Source: Lachnospiraceae bacterium
Lineage (GTDB): Bacteria; Bacillota; Clostridia; Lachnospirales; Lachnospiraceae
Length of the DNA: 64,000 nucleotides
NCBI GenBank assembly: GCA_009774215.1
Contig: VSNH01000005.1
Span: 1-64,000, forward strand
Direction: 5' to 3'
In this document: positions 1 through 9,311 of the stretch, one piece after another
Numbering within the stretch: the first letter of the stretch is position 1
Layout of the letters: each line of letters starts with the position of its first letter
Program-made: the position numbers and the translations under genes
The notes under the pieces: model-generated
What the model saw: the letters and a program-made list of their open reading frames with translations, nothing else
Told to the model about the DNA's origin: nothing
Databases searched by the model: none

Positions 1-1
1 G

Positions 2-124
2 AGCGTGATGTGGGGGCCTGCGGAATCCCTGCTCGCGGCGGTCAATAAGTCCGGTGAGGATGTGGAGACGGCAGCGGCCAAATATCAGGAGGAAGCGCTG
101 CAGGCAATCAAAGATATGCAGTAA
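2..124 (+). CDS. Extracellular solute-binding protein of a sugar ABC importer (C-terminal end only)
   Basis: An open frame enters from the left edge and gives the last 40 codons of a protein ending in an alanine/glutamate-rich helix (EEALQAIKDMQ). This is typical of the C-terminal helix of maltose- and multiple-sugar-binding lipoproteins. It lies 61 bases upstream of two MalF/MalG-type permeases, the usual gene order for such importers, so its role is inferred mainly from context. The signal peptide, lipobox and ligand-binding residues lie outside the window. Confidence 0.6.
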   Translation, partial: SVMWGPAESLLAAVNKSGEDVETAAAKYQEEALQAIKDMQ

Positions 125-185
125 GAGCGCGGACCGGCGGCGCGTCGACAGACAGCGCGCCGCATGACTGCAGGAGGAGAGCGGG

Positions 186-1073
186 ATGAAAAAGATAAAA
201 AGAGGGATGCAGCCTTGGCTGTACTGTTTTCCGGCCTATGTGCTGATCGGCGCCATTGTGCTGTTTCCGATCCTGTATACGGGATATATTTCCCTGACCA
301 ACATGAATCTCTATCACTGGCAGGATTATGGCTTCGTGGGACTTGATAATTATGTGCGGGCTCTGGGGAAAGTGGATTCAGGCTTCCTCGCGGCGCTGGG
401 GACGACAATCCTGTGGACGGCGGCGAACATGCTGCTCGACGTGGCGGTTTCCTATGTGCTGGCGGTGGGGCTGAATGTGGAAGGACTGCGGGGAAAACGG
501 GTTTATAAAACGCTGCTGATCTTTCCGTGGGCGATGCCCGCCTACGTCTCCATTCTGGTGTGGCGGGTTGGTATGTTCAATACGGAGTTCGGCCTTTTGA
601 ACAAGCTGCTGGTTGCCCTCGGGGGGACAAAGACGGATTTCCTTTCAAGAAATGTGTCCGCATTCCTTTCCTGCATGGTGTTAAACCTGTGGATGTCGCT
701 GCCCTATATGATTACCATGTTTGACGGAGCGCTGCAGAGTATCGACAGGAGCATGTATGAGAGCGCGGAGCTGGAGGGGGCCAATGTCTGGCAGAAAAAT
801 TGGTATATTACCATTCCGTCCCTGAAAAAGATTATGGCGCCTGTGGTGGTGATGACGACTTTTACGACCTTTAAGCAGTTTGACATCGTGTATCTGCTGA
901 CGATGCAGAAAGGTTCGGTGTCAGGTTCCACGATGCAGACGATCATTACCTACGCGCACCAGAATGCGTTTGTTTCCAATAATTATGGCTTGTCCTCGGC
1001 GGTGTCCATCGTAATCTTTGTGATTATCATCGCATTTTCTGCCTGGACAAACAGGAAAACCACAGAGGCGTAA
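186..1073 (+). CDS. Sugar ABC transporter permease, MalF type
   Basis: A 295-residue inner-membrane permease with about six hydrophobic segments. The EAA loop that docks on the ATPase is at about residues 192-213 (ESAELEGANVWQKNWYITIP). It starts with a hydrophobic segment after a short basic N-terminus, like the shorter MalF homologues of Gram-positive bacteria. AGGAGGAG lies about eight bases before the ATG. It forms a unit with the binding protein upstream and the second permease 21 bases downstream. The family imports maltose, maltodextrins or other oligosaccharides; the adjacent GH13 enzyme favours alpha-glucans. No ATPase gene is present, so a shared MsmK/MalK-type ATPase elsewhere is likely. 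Confidence 0.88.
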   Translation: MKKIKRGMQPWLYCFPAYVLIGAIVLFPILYTGYISLTNMNLYHWQDYGFVGLDNYVRALGKVDSGFLAALGTTILWTAANMLLDVAVSYVLAVGLNVEGLRGKRVYKTLLIFPWAMPAYVSILVWRVGMFNTEFGLLNKLLVALGGTKTDFLSRNVSAFLSCMVLNLWMSLPYMITMFDGALQSIDRSMYESAELEGANVWQKNWYITIPSLKKIMAPVVVMTTFTTFKQFDIVYLLTMQKGSVSGSTMQTIITYAHQNAFVSNNYGLSSAVSIVIFVIIIAFSAWTNRKTTEA

Positions 1074-1094
1074 ACACTTCGGAACGGAGAACTT

Positions 1095-1937
1095 ATGGGA
1101 AAATCATTCAAAACGAAAATAAAATTGACTGCGCTGCATGTATTCTATATCTGCGTCTGTCTGCTGGGGCTTGTGCCGATTTTGTATATTCTGCTTTTGT
1201 CTGTCGGCGGCGGAAGCGGCGCGCTGACTACGGGGACATCCGTTCTGCCGGAGCGGTTCACCTTGGAGAACTATCGAAGGATTCTTGTGGAGGAGCCGTT
1301 TCTCAAGTGGTTGTTTAATTCGGTGGTGCTGAGTGTGGGAACTATGATAATCGCCATGGGCACGAGTGTGACGGCTTCTTATGCCTTTTCGAGATTCCGC
1401 TTTCGGGGAAGAAACGCCGCCATGCAGCTTTTGCTTTTGCTGAACGCTTTCCCGCAGATTCTTTCCATGTTTGCCATATTCCGGCTGTTCCGCCTGTTAA
1501 ATCTGCTGGATTCCCACGGAGGGCTGATTTTCGTTTATGCGGGGAGCATGTGTATTTTCGGCATATGGAATATGAAGGGATATTTTGATTCCATTCCCAT
1601 AGAGATCGAGGAGGCGTCGAAGATAGACGGCGCGGGAAATCTGCAGTTGATTGTGAAGATTATCCTGCCGCTGGCGCGCCCGGCTATCATCGTGACGGCA
1701 GTGATGATACTGATTTTTGTATGGAATGAGTATCTGTTTGCCACCACATTTATGATGCGGGAGGAGAGCTACACGCTGGCTGGCGGGCTGTATCAACTGC
1801 AGGCCAACGATTACAGCCGGAGCTGGCCGTTGTTTTCGGCCGCCGCGATGCTGGTTTCCGTGCCGATTCTGATCGTGTTCTTCTGCGTGCAGAAGCATAT
1901 GGTGTCGGGGCTGACGGCGGGCGGCGTCAAGCAGTAG
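1095..1937 (+). CDS. Sugar ABC transporter permease, MalG type
   Basis: A 280-residue membrane protein with about six transmembrane segments. Its EAA loop at about residues 173-193 (EEASKIDGAGNLQLIVKIIL) matches the carbohydrate permease consensus well. It pairs with the MalF-type permease to form the translocation pore. It lies 21 bases after that gene and about 31 bases before the GH13 gene, so these are probably cotranscribed. The glutamate/alanine-rich loop followed by a long hydrophobic stretch (PAIIVTAVMILIFVWNEYLF) is characteristic of MalG-like proteins. The exact sugar cannot be read from the sequence. Confidence 0.9.
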   Translation: MGKSFKTKIKLTALHVFYICVCLLGLVPILYILLLSVGGGSGALTTGTSVLPERFTLENYRRILVEEPFLKWLFNSVVLSVGTMIIAMGTSVTASYAFSRFRFRGRNAAMQLLLLLNAFPQILSMFAIFRLFRLLNLLDSHGGLIFVYAGSMCIFGIWNMKGYFDSIPIEIEEASKIDGAGNLQLIVKIILPLARPAIIVTAVMILIFVWNEYLFATTFMMREESYTLAGGLYQLQANDYSRSWPLFSAAAMLVSVPILIVFFCVQKHMVSGLTAGGVKQ

Positions 1938-1968
1938 GGTTTGGAGAGTAACCGAAATGGAGGCAAAA

Positions 1969-3723
1969 ATGAACAGGAGTGCGGTTTTACATATACCCAT
2001 GTCTCAGTATGCCTTCGCGGCGGCGGAAGACGCGTTTGTCATCCGCCTGCGGACGGCGAAGGGGGATGTGGACAAGTGTACGCTTTTTTACGGAGACAGG
2101 GCGTGTACCGCTTCACCGGTACAGTTTACGGAAAGAGGCATGGAGAGAAAGTATGAGGACGAGCTTTTCGATTTCTATGAGGCGGCGCTTATGCCCTGCC
2201 CTGCGCGGATCTGCTACTATTTTGAACTGGTAAAAGGGGAGGAAAAGATATACTACTATGCGGATGCTTTTCACGAAGAGCTGCCGGATATCGTTATGCC
2301 GGACGGTTTTGTAGTAGAAGGCCGGAGCGAATATTATCAGTATCCGTATATTTTGCGTTCGGAGGTACAGCGCCTGCCGGAGTGGTTTCAGGAGGCGGTG
2401 GTTTACAATATTTTCCCCGACAGCTTTGCGGACGGCGCGGGCAGTCTGTCCGGCAGGGCCGCAGAGGTGAGAGAGGCCGACGGCAGCGTCAGCAAAAGCC
2501 GTCTGGGAGGCACAATCCGCGGCATTCTGGAGAACCTTGACTATATCCGCGGCCTTGGGTTCAACTGTCTGTATCTGAATCCGATTTTTCGTGCGGGAGA
2601 GTATCATAAGTATGATATTATGGATTATTTTCATGTCGATCCCTGCATGGGAAGCGACGAAGATTTTCGACTGCTGGTGGATTCGGTTCACGCGCGCGGG
2701 ATGCACATTATCATCGATGGCGTCTTTAACCATTGCAGCTGGTATTTCCAACAGTTTGAGGATGTGGTGGAAAAGGGAGAGGCTTCCATTTATAAGGAAT
2801 GGTTTTATGATTTGGAGTTTCCCGTGCGGCGGCCGGATACGGAGGCGGAGAAGCCGGGATATGCCTGTTTCGCCTATGAACGAAAGATGCCGAAGCTGAA
2901 TACTTCTAATATTCATGTGCAGGATTATTTTGCCAGAGTGGGGCGCTACTGGGTGGAGGAGTTTCAGGTGGACGGCTGGCGGCTGGACGTGGCCAACGAG
3001 GTGGATAAAAATTTTTGGCGCAAATTCAGGACGGCCGTGCGGTCGGCCAACCCGGAGGCGGTTCTGATCGGGGAGGTGTGGGAAAACGCGGAAGTCTGGT
3101 TAAAAGGTGATATGTTTGACTCTGTGATGAACTATGATTTCAGAAAACACTGCCGTGATTTCTTTGCCATGCGCAATACGAGGGCAGACGGATTTGCATG
3201 GGGGATGACGGACATGCTTCTGCGGTATCCGGAGCAGGTGAGCCGGGGACAGTTGAATCTCCTGGACAGTCATGATGTGCCGCGCTTTTACAGCCTGTGC
3301 GGAGAGGATTATGAACGGTGGCAGGCGGCCTTTTTGTACCTGTGTATGGCGCCGGGCGTGCCCAGCGTATTTTACGGGGATGAGTGCAGGGTTGGCGGCA
3401 TACGCGAGGACGAGTACAGGAGGGCTATGCCGTGGAAGCAGGATCATGCGGAAACACGACAGTTTGTGAAGACGGCCATCGGCATACGGAAAAAGTGGAT
3501 CAAACCTTCTGACGAGTGGCGTGTGATGGCAGCGGACGCGGCGGAAAATCTTCTGGTATTTGAGAGAGTGGGAAAAAGCCGGGTGCGGGTCGCGATCCAT
3601 CAGGGGGAAAATCGCGTGGATGCGGCATCTTATCTTGCGGGTGGGGAAATTTTACTTCGGGAGAGAATGGAGGGAAAATGCCTTGGCAGGAATGGATTTG
3701 CGGTGTGTCTGATGAGGGAGTAG
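1969..3723 (+). CDS. GH13 alpha-amylase family glycosidase (maltodextrinase/neopullulanase-like)
   Basis: A cytoplasmic-looking protein of 584 residues without a signal peptide. The conserved GH13 regions are present: DGVFNH (about residue 250), GWRLDVANE with the nucleophile Asp at about 340, GEVWE with the acid/base Glu at about 369, and LLDSHD with the transition-state Asp at about 436. The N-terminal 120 residues resemble the N domain of cyclomaltodextrinases and neopullulanases. I chose the ATG at 1969 because GGAGG lies five bases before it; an in-frame ATG at 1957 with a weaker site would add four residues. Its place after the importer suggests it hydrolyses imported maltodextrins. Exact substrate and product are not determined. 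Confidence 0.88.
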   Translation: MNRSAVLHIPMSQYAFAAAEDAFVIRLRTAKGDVDKCTLFYGDRACTASPVQFTERGMERKYEDELFDFYEAALMPCPARICYYFELVKGEEKIYYYADAFHEELPDIVMPDGFVVEGRSEYYQYPYILRSEVQRLPEWFQEAVVYNIFPDSFADGAGSLSGRAAEVREADGSVSKSRLGGTIRGILENLDYIRGLGFNCLYLNPIFRAGEYHKYDIMDYFHVDPCMGSDEDFRLLVDSVHARGMHIIIDGVFNHCSWYFQQFEDVVEKGEASIYKEWFYDLEFPVRRPDTEAEKPGYACFAYERKMPKLNTSNIHVQDYFARVGRYWVEEFQVDGWRLDVANEVDKNFWRKFRTAVRSANPEAVLIGEVWENAEVWLKGDMFDSVMNYDFRKHCRDFFAMRNTRADGFAWGMTDMLLRYPEQVSRGQLNLLDSHDVPRFYSLCGEDYERWQAAFLYLCMAPGVPSVFYGDECRVGGIREDEYRRAMPWKQDHAETRQFVKTAIGIRKKWIKPSDEWRVMAADAAENLLVFERVGKSRVRVAIHQGENRVDAASYLAGGEILLRERMEGKCLGRNGFAVCLMRE

Positions 3724-3986
3724 GGATTTTGCGTGTAGGCAGAAATTTGAAATACGCCCCCTATGATGAGGAGTGCCCAGGCACCTTTCGGCACCCGGGC
3801 TATTATGAAAAAATTTATCTATGTGTGTAGTAATGTACGACATCCCGTGTCGTCTTTGTATAAATTGAGTATACTTCTGAAATATGAACAAAGTGTGAAT
3901 AAAGTGTAAAGTTATAGTTAATATTTATAATAATGTAAAAAATGAGGATGAAAAATTATGCAAATTGCACAATAAAATCTTTGCAC

Positions 3987-4015
3987 GGGGAGGACGGAAA
4001 CGGACTCCCCTTTTT
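3987..4015 (+). terminator. Intrinsic terminator ending the sugar-uptake operon
   Basis: GGGGAG and CTCCCC form a six-pair stem with a twelve-base loop, followed by TTTTT. A promoter starts six bases downstream, so this separates the GH13 operon from the next gene. The bases between 3724 and 3986 hold only an imperfect hairpin near 3777-3803 and AT-rich sequence; I see no gene there. Confidence 0.7.
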
Positions 4016-4020
4016 CGCTG

Positions 4021-4049
4021 TTGTCATAAATGCGGAAAGATGATAAAAT
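4021..4049 (+). promoter_or_regulatory. Promoter for the coiled-coil membrane protein gene
   Basis: TTGTCA at 4021 and TAAAAT at 4044, spaced by 17 bases, directly follow the terminator. Transcription would start near 4056, which argues against the upstream in-frame start at 4030 and supports translation from 4108. Confidence 0.65.
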
Positions 4050-4107
4050 GCAGACATGGTTTTTGGATTTTGTGGCAAACATAAAGATAAAGGAAACGGG
4101 GATTGTT

Positions 4108-4629
4108 ATGGACACTTTTATAGATAAGCTGGCACAGAAGAAAAATGCGCAGGAGATGATTCGCGCGAACTCCGCCGCGGAAGCCGTAAAGATGGATCAG
4201 ATGCAGAAGCAGATGAAGGCGTACGATGAGCTGATGCAGGAGATCCGCCGGGTAAATATCAAGACGGCGGAAAATGTGGACAATGTGCGCGATCTGCTGG
4301 CACAGTGTATGGAGAAGCTGGAGTCTCTGGAGAAGGAGAGCGGCCAGGCGGAGGATGTGGAAAAACAGCTTGCCGGGATCAAGAGTCTTCTGGAGGAGAG
4401 ACTTACGCAGTCCGAGGAGTTTATGCACAGGGAGAATGTGAAGGTATACCGCAATGTGCAGGCGGCTTTTACCGAGGAGTTTGAGAAGCAGAGGCAGCAG
4501 GAGCAGCCGCCCAGGGGGAGGGGGCTGTCCGTAGGTTTGTCTGTGGCCATTTTAATTGGCGTGGCGGTGGACATTGTGATCAATTTGATTCCGATCATTA
4601 ACAGTGCTTTTAATTTGAAGCTGTTTTAA
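4108..4629 (+). CDS. Conserved hypothetical protein with coiled coil and C-terminal membrane anchor
   Basis: A 173-residue protein I do not recognise by function. Residues about 10-130 are charged and strongly heptad-like, suggesting a long coiled coil. A single hydrophobic segment at about 150-172 (LSVGLSVAILIGVAVDIVIN) would anchor it with the N-terminus in the cytoplasm. The start at 4108 is preceded by AGGAAACGGGG and lies about 50 bases after the predicted promoter; an in-frame ATG at 4030 would fall inside that promoter. The envelope peptidase gene follows after 11 bases, so a role at the cell envelope or division site is possible but only a guess. Confidence 0.75.
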   Translation: MDTFIDKLAQKKNAQEMIRANSAAEAVKMDQMQKQMKAYDELMQEIRRVNIKTAENVDNVRDLLAQCMEKLESLEKESGQAEDVEKQLAGIKSLLEERLTQSEEFMHRENVKVYRNVQAAFTEEFEKQRQQEQPPRGRGLSVGLSVAILIGVAVDIVINLIPIINSAFNLKLF

Positions 4630-4640
4630 AAAAATTCATT

Positions 4641-6224
4641 ATGAAAATATTGAGCAGACATTATAAAAAAATGAAAATTGCATATATTAAGGTTGCGGCG
4701 CTTGCGTGCGTTGCCGCCGCCTTTTTCCTGCCAAGCTTTCAGACGCTTGAAAGTGATGGGGACAACCTCTTCACGCTGTATTTAAACGGGATACAGGTAG
4801 GCGTGATGGGGAGTGTAGACGAAGCGGATGAGTGCCTGATTGCGGCCAGAAAGACGCTTGCGGCAAGCAGTGTTGAGATGGTGCTGGCGGAGAGTGACTT
4901 GAGCTGGGAAGGGGAAGAAGTGCTCTGGGGCACTGTAGATGACAAAAGTGTCATAATTTCGAATATGCTCAATGCCCTGCGGGGCAGCGTCAAGGAGACC
5001 CTGAACCGCTCCTATACCGTGAAGATCAACGAGTACACGGTGAATCTGGCAAGTACGCAGGAGGTGCTTGCGCTGTTGCAGGCTTCCATCAATAAATATG
5101 ACAGCGGCAATAACTATTATGCGGATCTCGTGATGGATTCCGACAGAGAGCTCAACGTGCTGACGACGCAGATTTATTCCGCAAAGGAGCAGAAGGAGGA
5201 GGCACAGGAGGCAGAGGAGACGATGACCAGCTCGGGTATTAACGCGGTGCTGGACGATATTTTCGCGGATATTGAGCCGGCTTCGGAGAAAGAGTTTTCC
5301 GATTATGAGCTGGGGCTTCTGGAGCTGGATTTCGGCGATACGGTGGAGGTGGTGGAGTCCTATCTGCTGGATGAGGAACTGACGCCGCTTGAGCAGGCTA
5401 TCGACGAGGTGACCAAGGATCAGGAAAAGGAACAGATTTATGAGGTGGTAGCAGGTGACACGCTCTCTCAGATTGCAGAGAAGAACGAGATACCGCTTGA
5501 TGAGCTGATCGCCATGAATGAGACCATTGAGGATGAAAATTCCATGATCCGTGTGGGCGACGAGCTGATCGTGACCGTGCCCGAGCCGGAGCTTTCCGTG
5601 GAGCGCACGGAGCAGATGTATTATGAAGAGGATTACGAGGCGGACGTTATCTATGTAGATAACGACGACTGGTATACGAACCAGACGCAGACTCTGCAGG
5701 AGCCCTCTGCGGGTCACCGCAAGGTGGTGGCGGATGTGTCCTATCGCAATAAGGAAGAGGTCTCCAGAGAAATATTGAAGGAGGAAATCACGTATGCGGC
5801 TGTGCCCAAGATTGTAGAGCGCGGCACAAAGATTCCGCCTACTTATCTGAAGCCGATTTCAGGCGGAAGGCTTTCTTCCCGGTTTGGCAGACGAAAAGCG
5901 CCTACCAGAAGGGCCAGCACTTATCACAAGGGTGTGGACTGGGCGACTCCTGTAGGTACGGCGGTCATGGCATCCTGCGCGGGAACGGTTTCCAAAGCAG
6001 GATGGGGAAGCGGCTACGGCTATGTGGTCTACATCAACCATGCGGATGGCAGACAGACCCGTTACGGCCATCTGAGCAAGGTGCTTGTAAAACAGGGGCA
6101 GACGGTGAGCCAGGGGCAGAAGATCGCCTTGAGCGGCAATACGGGCGTAAGTACGGGGCCGCATATTCACTTTGAAATCCTGATCAACGGGACGCAGGTG
6201 GATCCGTTCCAATACCTGAATTAA
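4641..6224 (+). CDS. LysM and M23-family peptidoglycan endopeptidase
   Basis: A 527-residue exported or membrane-anchored protein. A hydrophobic segment at about residues 12-32 acts as signal or anchor. A LysM domain lies at about 268-315 (YEVVAGDTLSQIAEKNEIPL). A G5-like stretch follows at about 360-400, then an M23 (LytM/lysostaphin) domain at about 405-527 with metal ligands in HKGVD and HIHFE. The M23 family cleaves peptide cross-links in peptidoglycan; LysM binds the glycan. The ribosome site is weak for both the ATG at 4641 and that at 4671, so translation may be coupled to the upstream gene 11 bases away. Confidence 0.88.
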   Translation: MKILSRHYKKMKIAYIKVAALACVAAAFFLPSFQTLESDGDNLFTLYLNGIQVGVMGSVDEADECLIAARKTLAASSVEMVLAESDLSWEGEEVLWGTVDDKSVIISNMLNALRGSVKETLNRSYTVKINEYTVNLASTQEVLALLQASINKYDSGNNYYADLVMDSDRELNVLTTQIYSAKEQKEEAQEAEETMTSSGINAVLDDIFADIEPASEKEFSDYELGLLELDFGDTVEVVESYLLDEELTPLEQAIDEVTKDQEKEQIYEVVAGDTLSQIAEKNEIPLDELIAMNETIEDENSMIRVGDELIVTVPEPELSVERTEQMYYEEDYEADVIYVDNDDWYTNQTQTLQEPSAGHRKVVADVSYRNKEEVSREILKEEITYAAVPKIVERGTKIPPTYLKPISGGRLSSRFGRRKAPTRRASTYHKGVDWATPVGTAVMASCAGTVSKAGWGSGYGYVVYINHADGRQTRYGHLSKVLVKQGQTVSQGQKIALSGNTGVSTGPHIHFEILINGTQVDPFQYLN

Positions 6225-6232
6225 CAGTTCAG

Positions 6233-6262
6233 TGATACTTTGCGAATGGCGCGTGCCGGGCA
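6233..6262 (+). repeat. Short intergenic repeat, first copy
   Basis: The stretch containing TTTGCGAATGGCG, then GTGCCGG, recurs at 27717-27746 with a few changes. Both copies sit just after a stop codon. Too short to classify. Confidence 0.35.
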
Positions 6263-6268
6263 GTGGGG

Positions 6269-6296
6269 TTTACAAACCGCCAAAATCTGGTATACT
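6269..6296 (+). promoter_or_regulatory. Promoter for murA
   Basis: TTTACA at 6269 and TATACT at 6291, spaced by 16 bases, lie about 50 bases upstream of the murA start. Confidence 0.6.
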
Positions 6297-6345
6297 GTAT
6301 TTTAATGTTTGAGTTTTTTCTTGAAAGAAAGGCAAGTAAACATAG

Positions 6346-7638
6346 ATGGAACAATATGCGATTAAAGGCGGGAATCCGTTAGTCGGCGAAGTGGAGATCG
6401 GCGGTGCGAAAAATGCGGCGCTGGCCATTCTTGCAGCCGCCATTATGACGGACGAGACCGTATTGATAGAGAATGTGCCTGACGTCAGGGACACCAATGT
6501 CATGATGCAGGCGATGGAAAGTATCGGCGTAGTGATTAATCGGATAGACAGGCATACGGTGAAAATTAACGCCTCACAGGTTCACGATCTGGTGATCGAG
6601 GACGATTATATCAAAAAAATCAGAGCTTCCTACTATCTGTTGGGAGCGCTTCTTGGTAAATACAGCAAAGCGGAGGTGGCTCTTCCGGGCGGCTGTAATA
6701 TCGGGCTTCGTCCCATTGACCAGCATATCAAAGGCTTTCGTGCGCTCGGTGCGAGTGTAAGAATCGAGCACGGCCTGATTATCACGGAGGCGGTGAAGCT
6801 TAAGGGGAACCATATCTATATGGATGTGGTGACTGTGGGTGCGACCATGAACGTGATGATGGCGGCAGTGATGGCGGAGGGTACCACCGTGATTGAGAAT
6901 GCGGCGAAGGAGCCGCATGTCGTTGATCTGGCGAACTTTTTGAACAGCATGGGCGCGAATATCAAGGGCGCGGGTACGGATGTGATCCGTATCAAGGGCG
7001 TGTCGAAGCTGCACGGGACGGAGTATGGCATTATTCCTGACCAGATCGAGGCGGGCACCTTTATGTTTGCGGCGGCGGTAACGAAGGGCGACGTGACGGT
7101 AAAAAACGTAATTCCGAAGCATTTGGAGTCCATCAGTGCAAAGCTTTTGGAGATTGGCTGTGAGATCGAGGAGTCTGACGACGCCGTGCGCGTGGTGGCG
7201 GCGAAACCTCTGGGGCACACGCATGTGAAAACCCTGCCCTATCCCGGATTTCCCACGGACATGCAGCCGCAGATCACGGTGGCGCTGGGACTCTCCACGG
7301 GCACCAGCATTGTGACGGAGAGTATTTTCGAGAACCGGTTTAAATATGTGGACGAGCTGACCTGCATGGGCGCGAATATCAAGGTGGAGAGTAACACCGC
7401 GATCATAGACGGCGTGCCGAAATACACAGGAGCCAGCATTACCGCACCGGACTTGAGGGCGGGCGCGGCGCTTGTCATCGCGGCGCTGGCGGCGGACGGG
7501 ATCAGCACGGTGGACGATATCAAGTATATTCAGCGCGGTTATGAGGATTTTCATATCAAACTGCAGGGTCTTGGCGCACAGATTGAACTGGTGACCACGG
7601 ACAGGGAGCTGCAGAAGTTTAAATTGAAGGTGAGCTGA
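6346..7638 (+). CDS. murA: UDP-N-acetylglucosamine 1-carboxyvinyltransferase MurA
   Basis: A cytosolic enzyme of 430 residues that transfers enolpyruvate from PEP to UDP-GlcNAc, the first committed step of peptidoglycan synthesis. The N-terminal EIGGAKNAAL loop and the catalytic cysteine at residue 117 in PGGCNIGLRP are present, so it should be fosfomycin-sensitive in principle. Length is normal for MurA. It is likely monocistronic between its own promoter and a possible terminator at 7661. Many Firmicutes carry two MurA paralogues; I cannot tell which one this is. Confidence 0.95.
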   Translation: MEQYAIKGGNPLVGEVEIGGAKNAALAILAAAIMTDETVLIENVPDVRDTNVMMQAMESIGVVINRIDRHTVKINASQVHDLVIEDDYIKKIRASYYLLGALLGKYSKAEVALPGGCNIGLRPIDQHIKGFRALGASVRIEHGLIITEAVKLKGNHIYMDVVTVGATMNVMMAAVMAEGTTVIENAAKEPHVVDLANFLNSMGANIKGAGTDVIRIKGVSKLHGTEYGIIPDQIEAGTFMFAAAVTKGDVTVKNVIPKHLESISAKLLEIGCEIEESDDAVRVVAAKPLGHTHVKTLPYPGFPTDMQPQITVALGLSTGTSIVTESIFENRFKYVDELTCMGANIKVESNTAIIDGVPKYTGASITAPDLRAGAALVIAALAADGISTVDDIKYIQRGYEDFHIKLQGLGAQIELVTTDRELQKFKLKVS

Positions 7639-7660
7639 TCGGAGGATCGGCGCATACCTT

Positions 7661-7702
7661 TTGTAACAGGGAAGTCAAAGGCGGAACTGTTACAATATTT
7701 TT
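7661..7702 (+). terminator. Possible murA terminator
   Basis: TTGTAACAG and CTGTTACAA are perfect nine-base arms separated by 17 bases and followed by TATTTTT. The stem is AT-rich and the loop long, so termination strength is uncertain. Confidence 0.45.
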
Positions 7703-7734
7703 GGGCAGATACAAAAAAAATGGGTATTCGGGGC

Positions 7735-7763
7735 TTGACAGAAGAGCCGTGCGGGTGTATTTT
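7735..7763 (+). promoter_or_regulatory. Promoter for the SAM-riboswitch metK transcript
   Basis: TTGACA at 7735 and TATTTT at 7758, spaced by 17 bases, lie about 30 bases upstream of the riboswitch closing stem. Confidence 0.7.
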
Positions 7764-7795
7764 AGTTTTAGAAAATTTTATAGCGTGATATCTTT

Positions 7796-7908
7796 CTCTT
7801 ATTCAGAGTGGTGGAGATACATAGGATCGATGAAGCCACGGCAACCCCTGACAAGGAAGGTGCCAACCTGAGCGAAGCTGTTACGGCAGCATGATCGAAC
7901 AATAAGAG
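7796..7908 (+). promoter_or_regulatory. SAM-I riboswitch (S-box) aptamer
   Basis: The closing stem CTCTTATT (7796) pairs perfectly with AATAAGAG (7901). Inside are the S-box signatures GTGGTGGAG, GATGAAGCCACGGCAACC and AAGGTGCCAACCTGAGC in the right order. This class binds S-adenosylmethionine. Bases 7901-7910 can pair instead with 7931-7940 of the downstream terminator, giving the standard antiterminator. With SAM bound, the terminator forms and metK is switched off. Confidence 0.95.
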
Positions 7909-7928
7909 GATTTGGTGTATGTATGTCG

Positions 7929-7967
7929 AGTCCCCTTATTTCGAGAGAAATAGGAGGGCTTCTTTTA
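7929..7967 (+). terminator. Riboswitch-controlled terminator of metK leader
   Basis: The left arm AGTCCCCTTATTTC (7929) pairs, with wobbles, with GAAATAGGAGGGCT (7947), followed by TCTTTT. Its left arm is complementary to the 3' strand of the SAM-I closing stem, so the two structures are mutually exclusive. Confidence 0.88.
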
Positions 7968-8076
7968 TGCGCAGCTCCATGCAGAAGAAGCATGCCGCTA
8001 AAGCGGCGCATAGGGCGCGCGGCGAGTAGGGAGAAATCTTTCCTGCTCGATAAAAAAACAACAAAGGAGAGGAAAC

Positions 8077-9258
8077 ATGGAGAAAAGATTATTTACATCC
8101 GAATCTGTAACTGAGGGACATCCCGACAAAGTCTGCGACGCGATTTCTGACGCGATCCTGGACGCCTGCATGGAAAAGGATCCCATGAGCCGCGTGGCCT
8201 GCGAGACGGCGGTCTGCACAGGCTTTGTGCTGGTGACCGGTGAGATCACCACCAACGCATATGTAGATATGCAGAAGGTTGTGCGCGAAACCGTCAAGGA
8301 GATCGGCTATACCAAGTCGGAGTACGGTTTTGACGCGAATACCTGCGCGGTGTTTGTGGCGATCGACGAGCAGTCGGCGGATATCGCGATGGGCGTGGAC
8401 AAGGCGCTTGAGGCGAAGAAGGGCGAGCAGAATGACGATCTGGACACGGGCGCGGGCGATCAGGGTATGATGTTCGGTTACGCGACCAACGAGACGGAGG
8501 AGTACATGCCTTATCCGATTTCGCTGGCTCACAAGCTGGCAAAGAAGCTTACGGAAGTCCGCAAGGACGGCACCCTCAAATATCTGCGGCCCGACGGCAA
8601 GAGCCAGGTTTCCGTGGAGTATGACGAGGACGGCAGGCCGGTTCGTCTGGAGGCGGTTGTATTGTCCACCCAGCATGATGATGACGTGACGCAGGAGCAG
8701 ATTCATGAGGACATCAAAAAGTATGTGTTTGATCCCGTTCTGCCGAAGGAGCTCATCGACGATAAGACCAAGTTCTTTATCAATCCTACAGGCCGGTTTG
8801 TGATCGGCGGCCCGCACGGCGACGCGGGATTGACGGGACGTAAAATTATTGTTGATACTTACGGCGGCTATGCACGTCACGGCGGCGGCGCATTTTCCGG
8901 TAAGGACTGCACGAAGGTAGATCGCTCCGCAGCTTACGCGGCGCGCTATGTGGCGAAGAACGTTGTGGCGGCAGGCATTGCGGACAAGTGCGAGATTCAG
9001 CTTTCCTACGCCATCGGTGTGGCGCAGCCCACTTCCGTTATGGTGGACACTTTTGGCACGGGTAAGATTGCCGATGACAAGCTGGTGGAGATCGTGCGCG
9101 AGAACTTTGATTTGAGGCCCGCAGGCATCATCAAGATGCTTGATCTGCGCCGTCCGATCTACAAGCAGACCGCGGCTTACGGACACTTTGGACGCAACGA
9201 TCTGGATCTGCCTTGGGAGAAGCTTGACAAGGTGGATGCATTGAAAAAATATCTGTAA
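8077..9258 (+). CDS. metK: S-adenosylmethionine synthetase MetK
   Basis: A 393-residue cytosolic enzyme that makes SAM from methionine and ATP. The family motifs are GHPDKVCD near the N-terminus, [16 protein letters not shown] around residue 125-140 and the phosphate-binding GGGAFSGKD near 270. GGAGAGG precedes the ATG. It is the single gene behind the SAM-I riboswitch, so it is repressed by its own product. A strong terminator follows 14 bases after the stop. Length and motifs are fully normal. Confidence 0.97.
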   Translation: MEKRLFTSESVTEGHPDKVCDAISDAILDACMEKDPMSRVACETAVCTGFVLVTGEITTNAYVDMQKVVRETVKEIGYTKSEYGFDANTCAVFVAIDEQSADIAMGVDKALEAKKGEQNDDLDTGAGDQGMMFGYATNETEEYMPYPISLAHKLAKKLTEVRKDGTLKYLRPDGKSQVSVEYDEDGRPVRLEAVVLSTQHDDDVTQEQIHEDIKKYVFDPVLPKELIDDKTKFFINPTGRFVIGGPHGDAGLTGRKIIVDTYGGYARHGGGAFSGKDCTKVDRSAAYAARYVAKNVVAAGIADKCEIQLSYAIGVAQPTSVMVDTFGTGKIADDKLVEIVRENFDLRPAGIIKMLDLRRPIYKQTAAYGHFGRNDLDLPWEKLDKVDALKKYL

Positions 9259-9271
9259 TATGCATATATGC

Positions 9272-9302
9272 ACCCCGGAGGAGAAATCTTCCGGGGTTTC
9301 TT
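9272..9302 (+). terminator. metK terminator
   Basis: ACCCCGGA (9272) pairs perfectly with TCCGGGGT (9290), ten-base loop, followed by TTCTT. Confidence 0.85.
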
Positions 9303-9311
9303 GTGAAATGA

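Noticed and set aside
4030..4107. Longer N-terminus for the coiled-coil membrane protein
   Set aside because: That start lies within the predicted promoter (4021-4049), while ATG 4108 has a good ribosome site.
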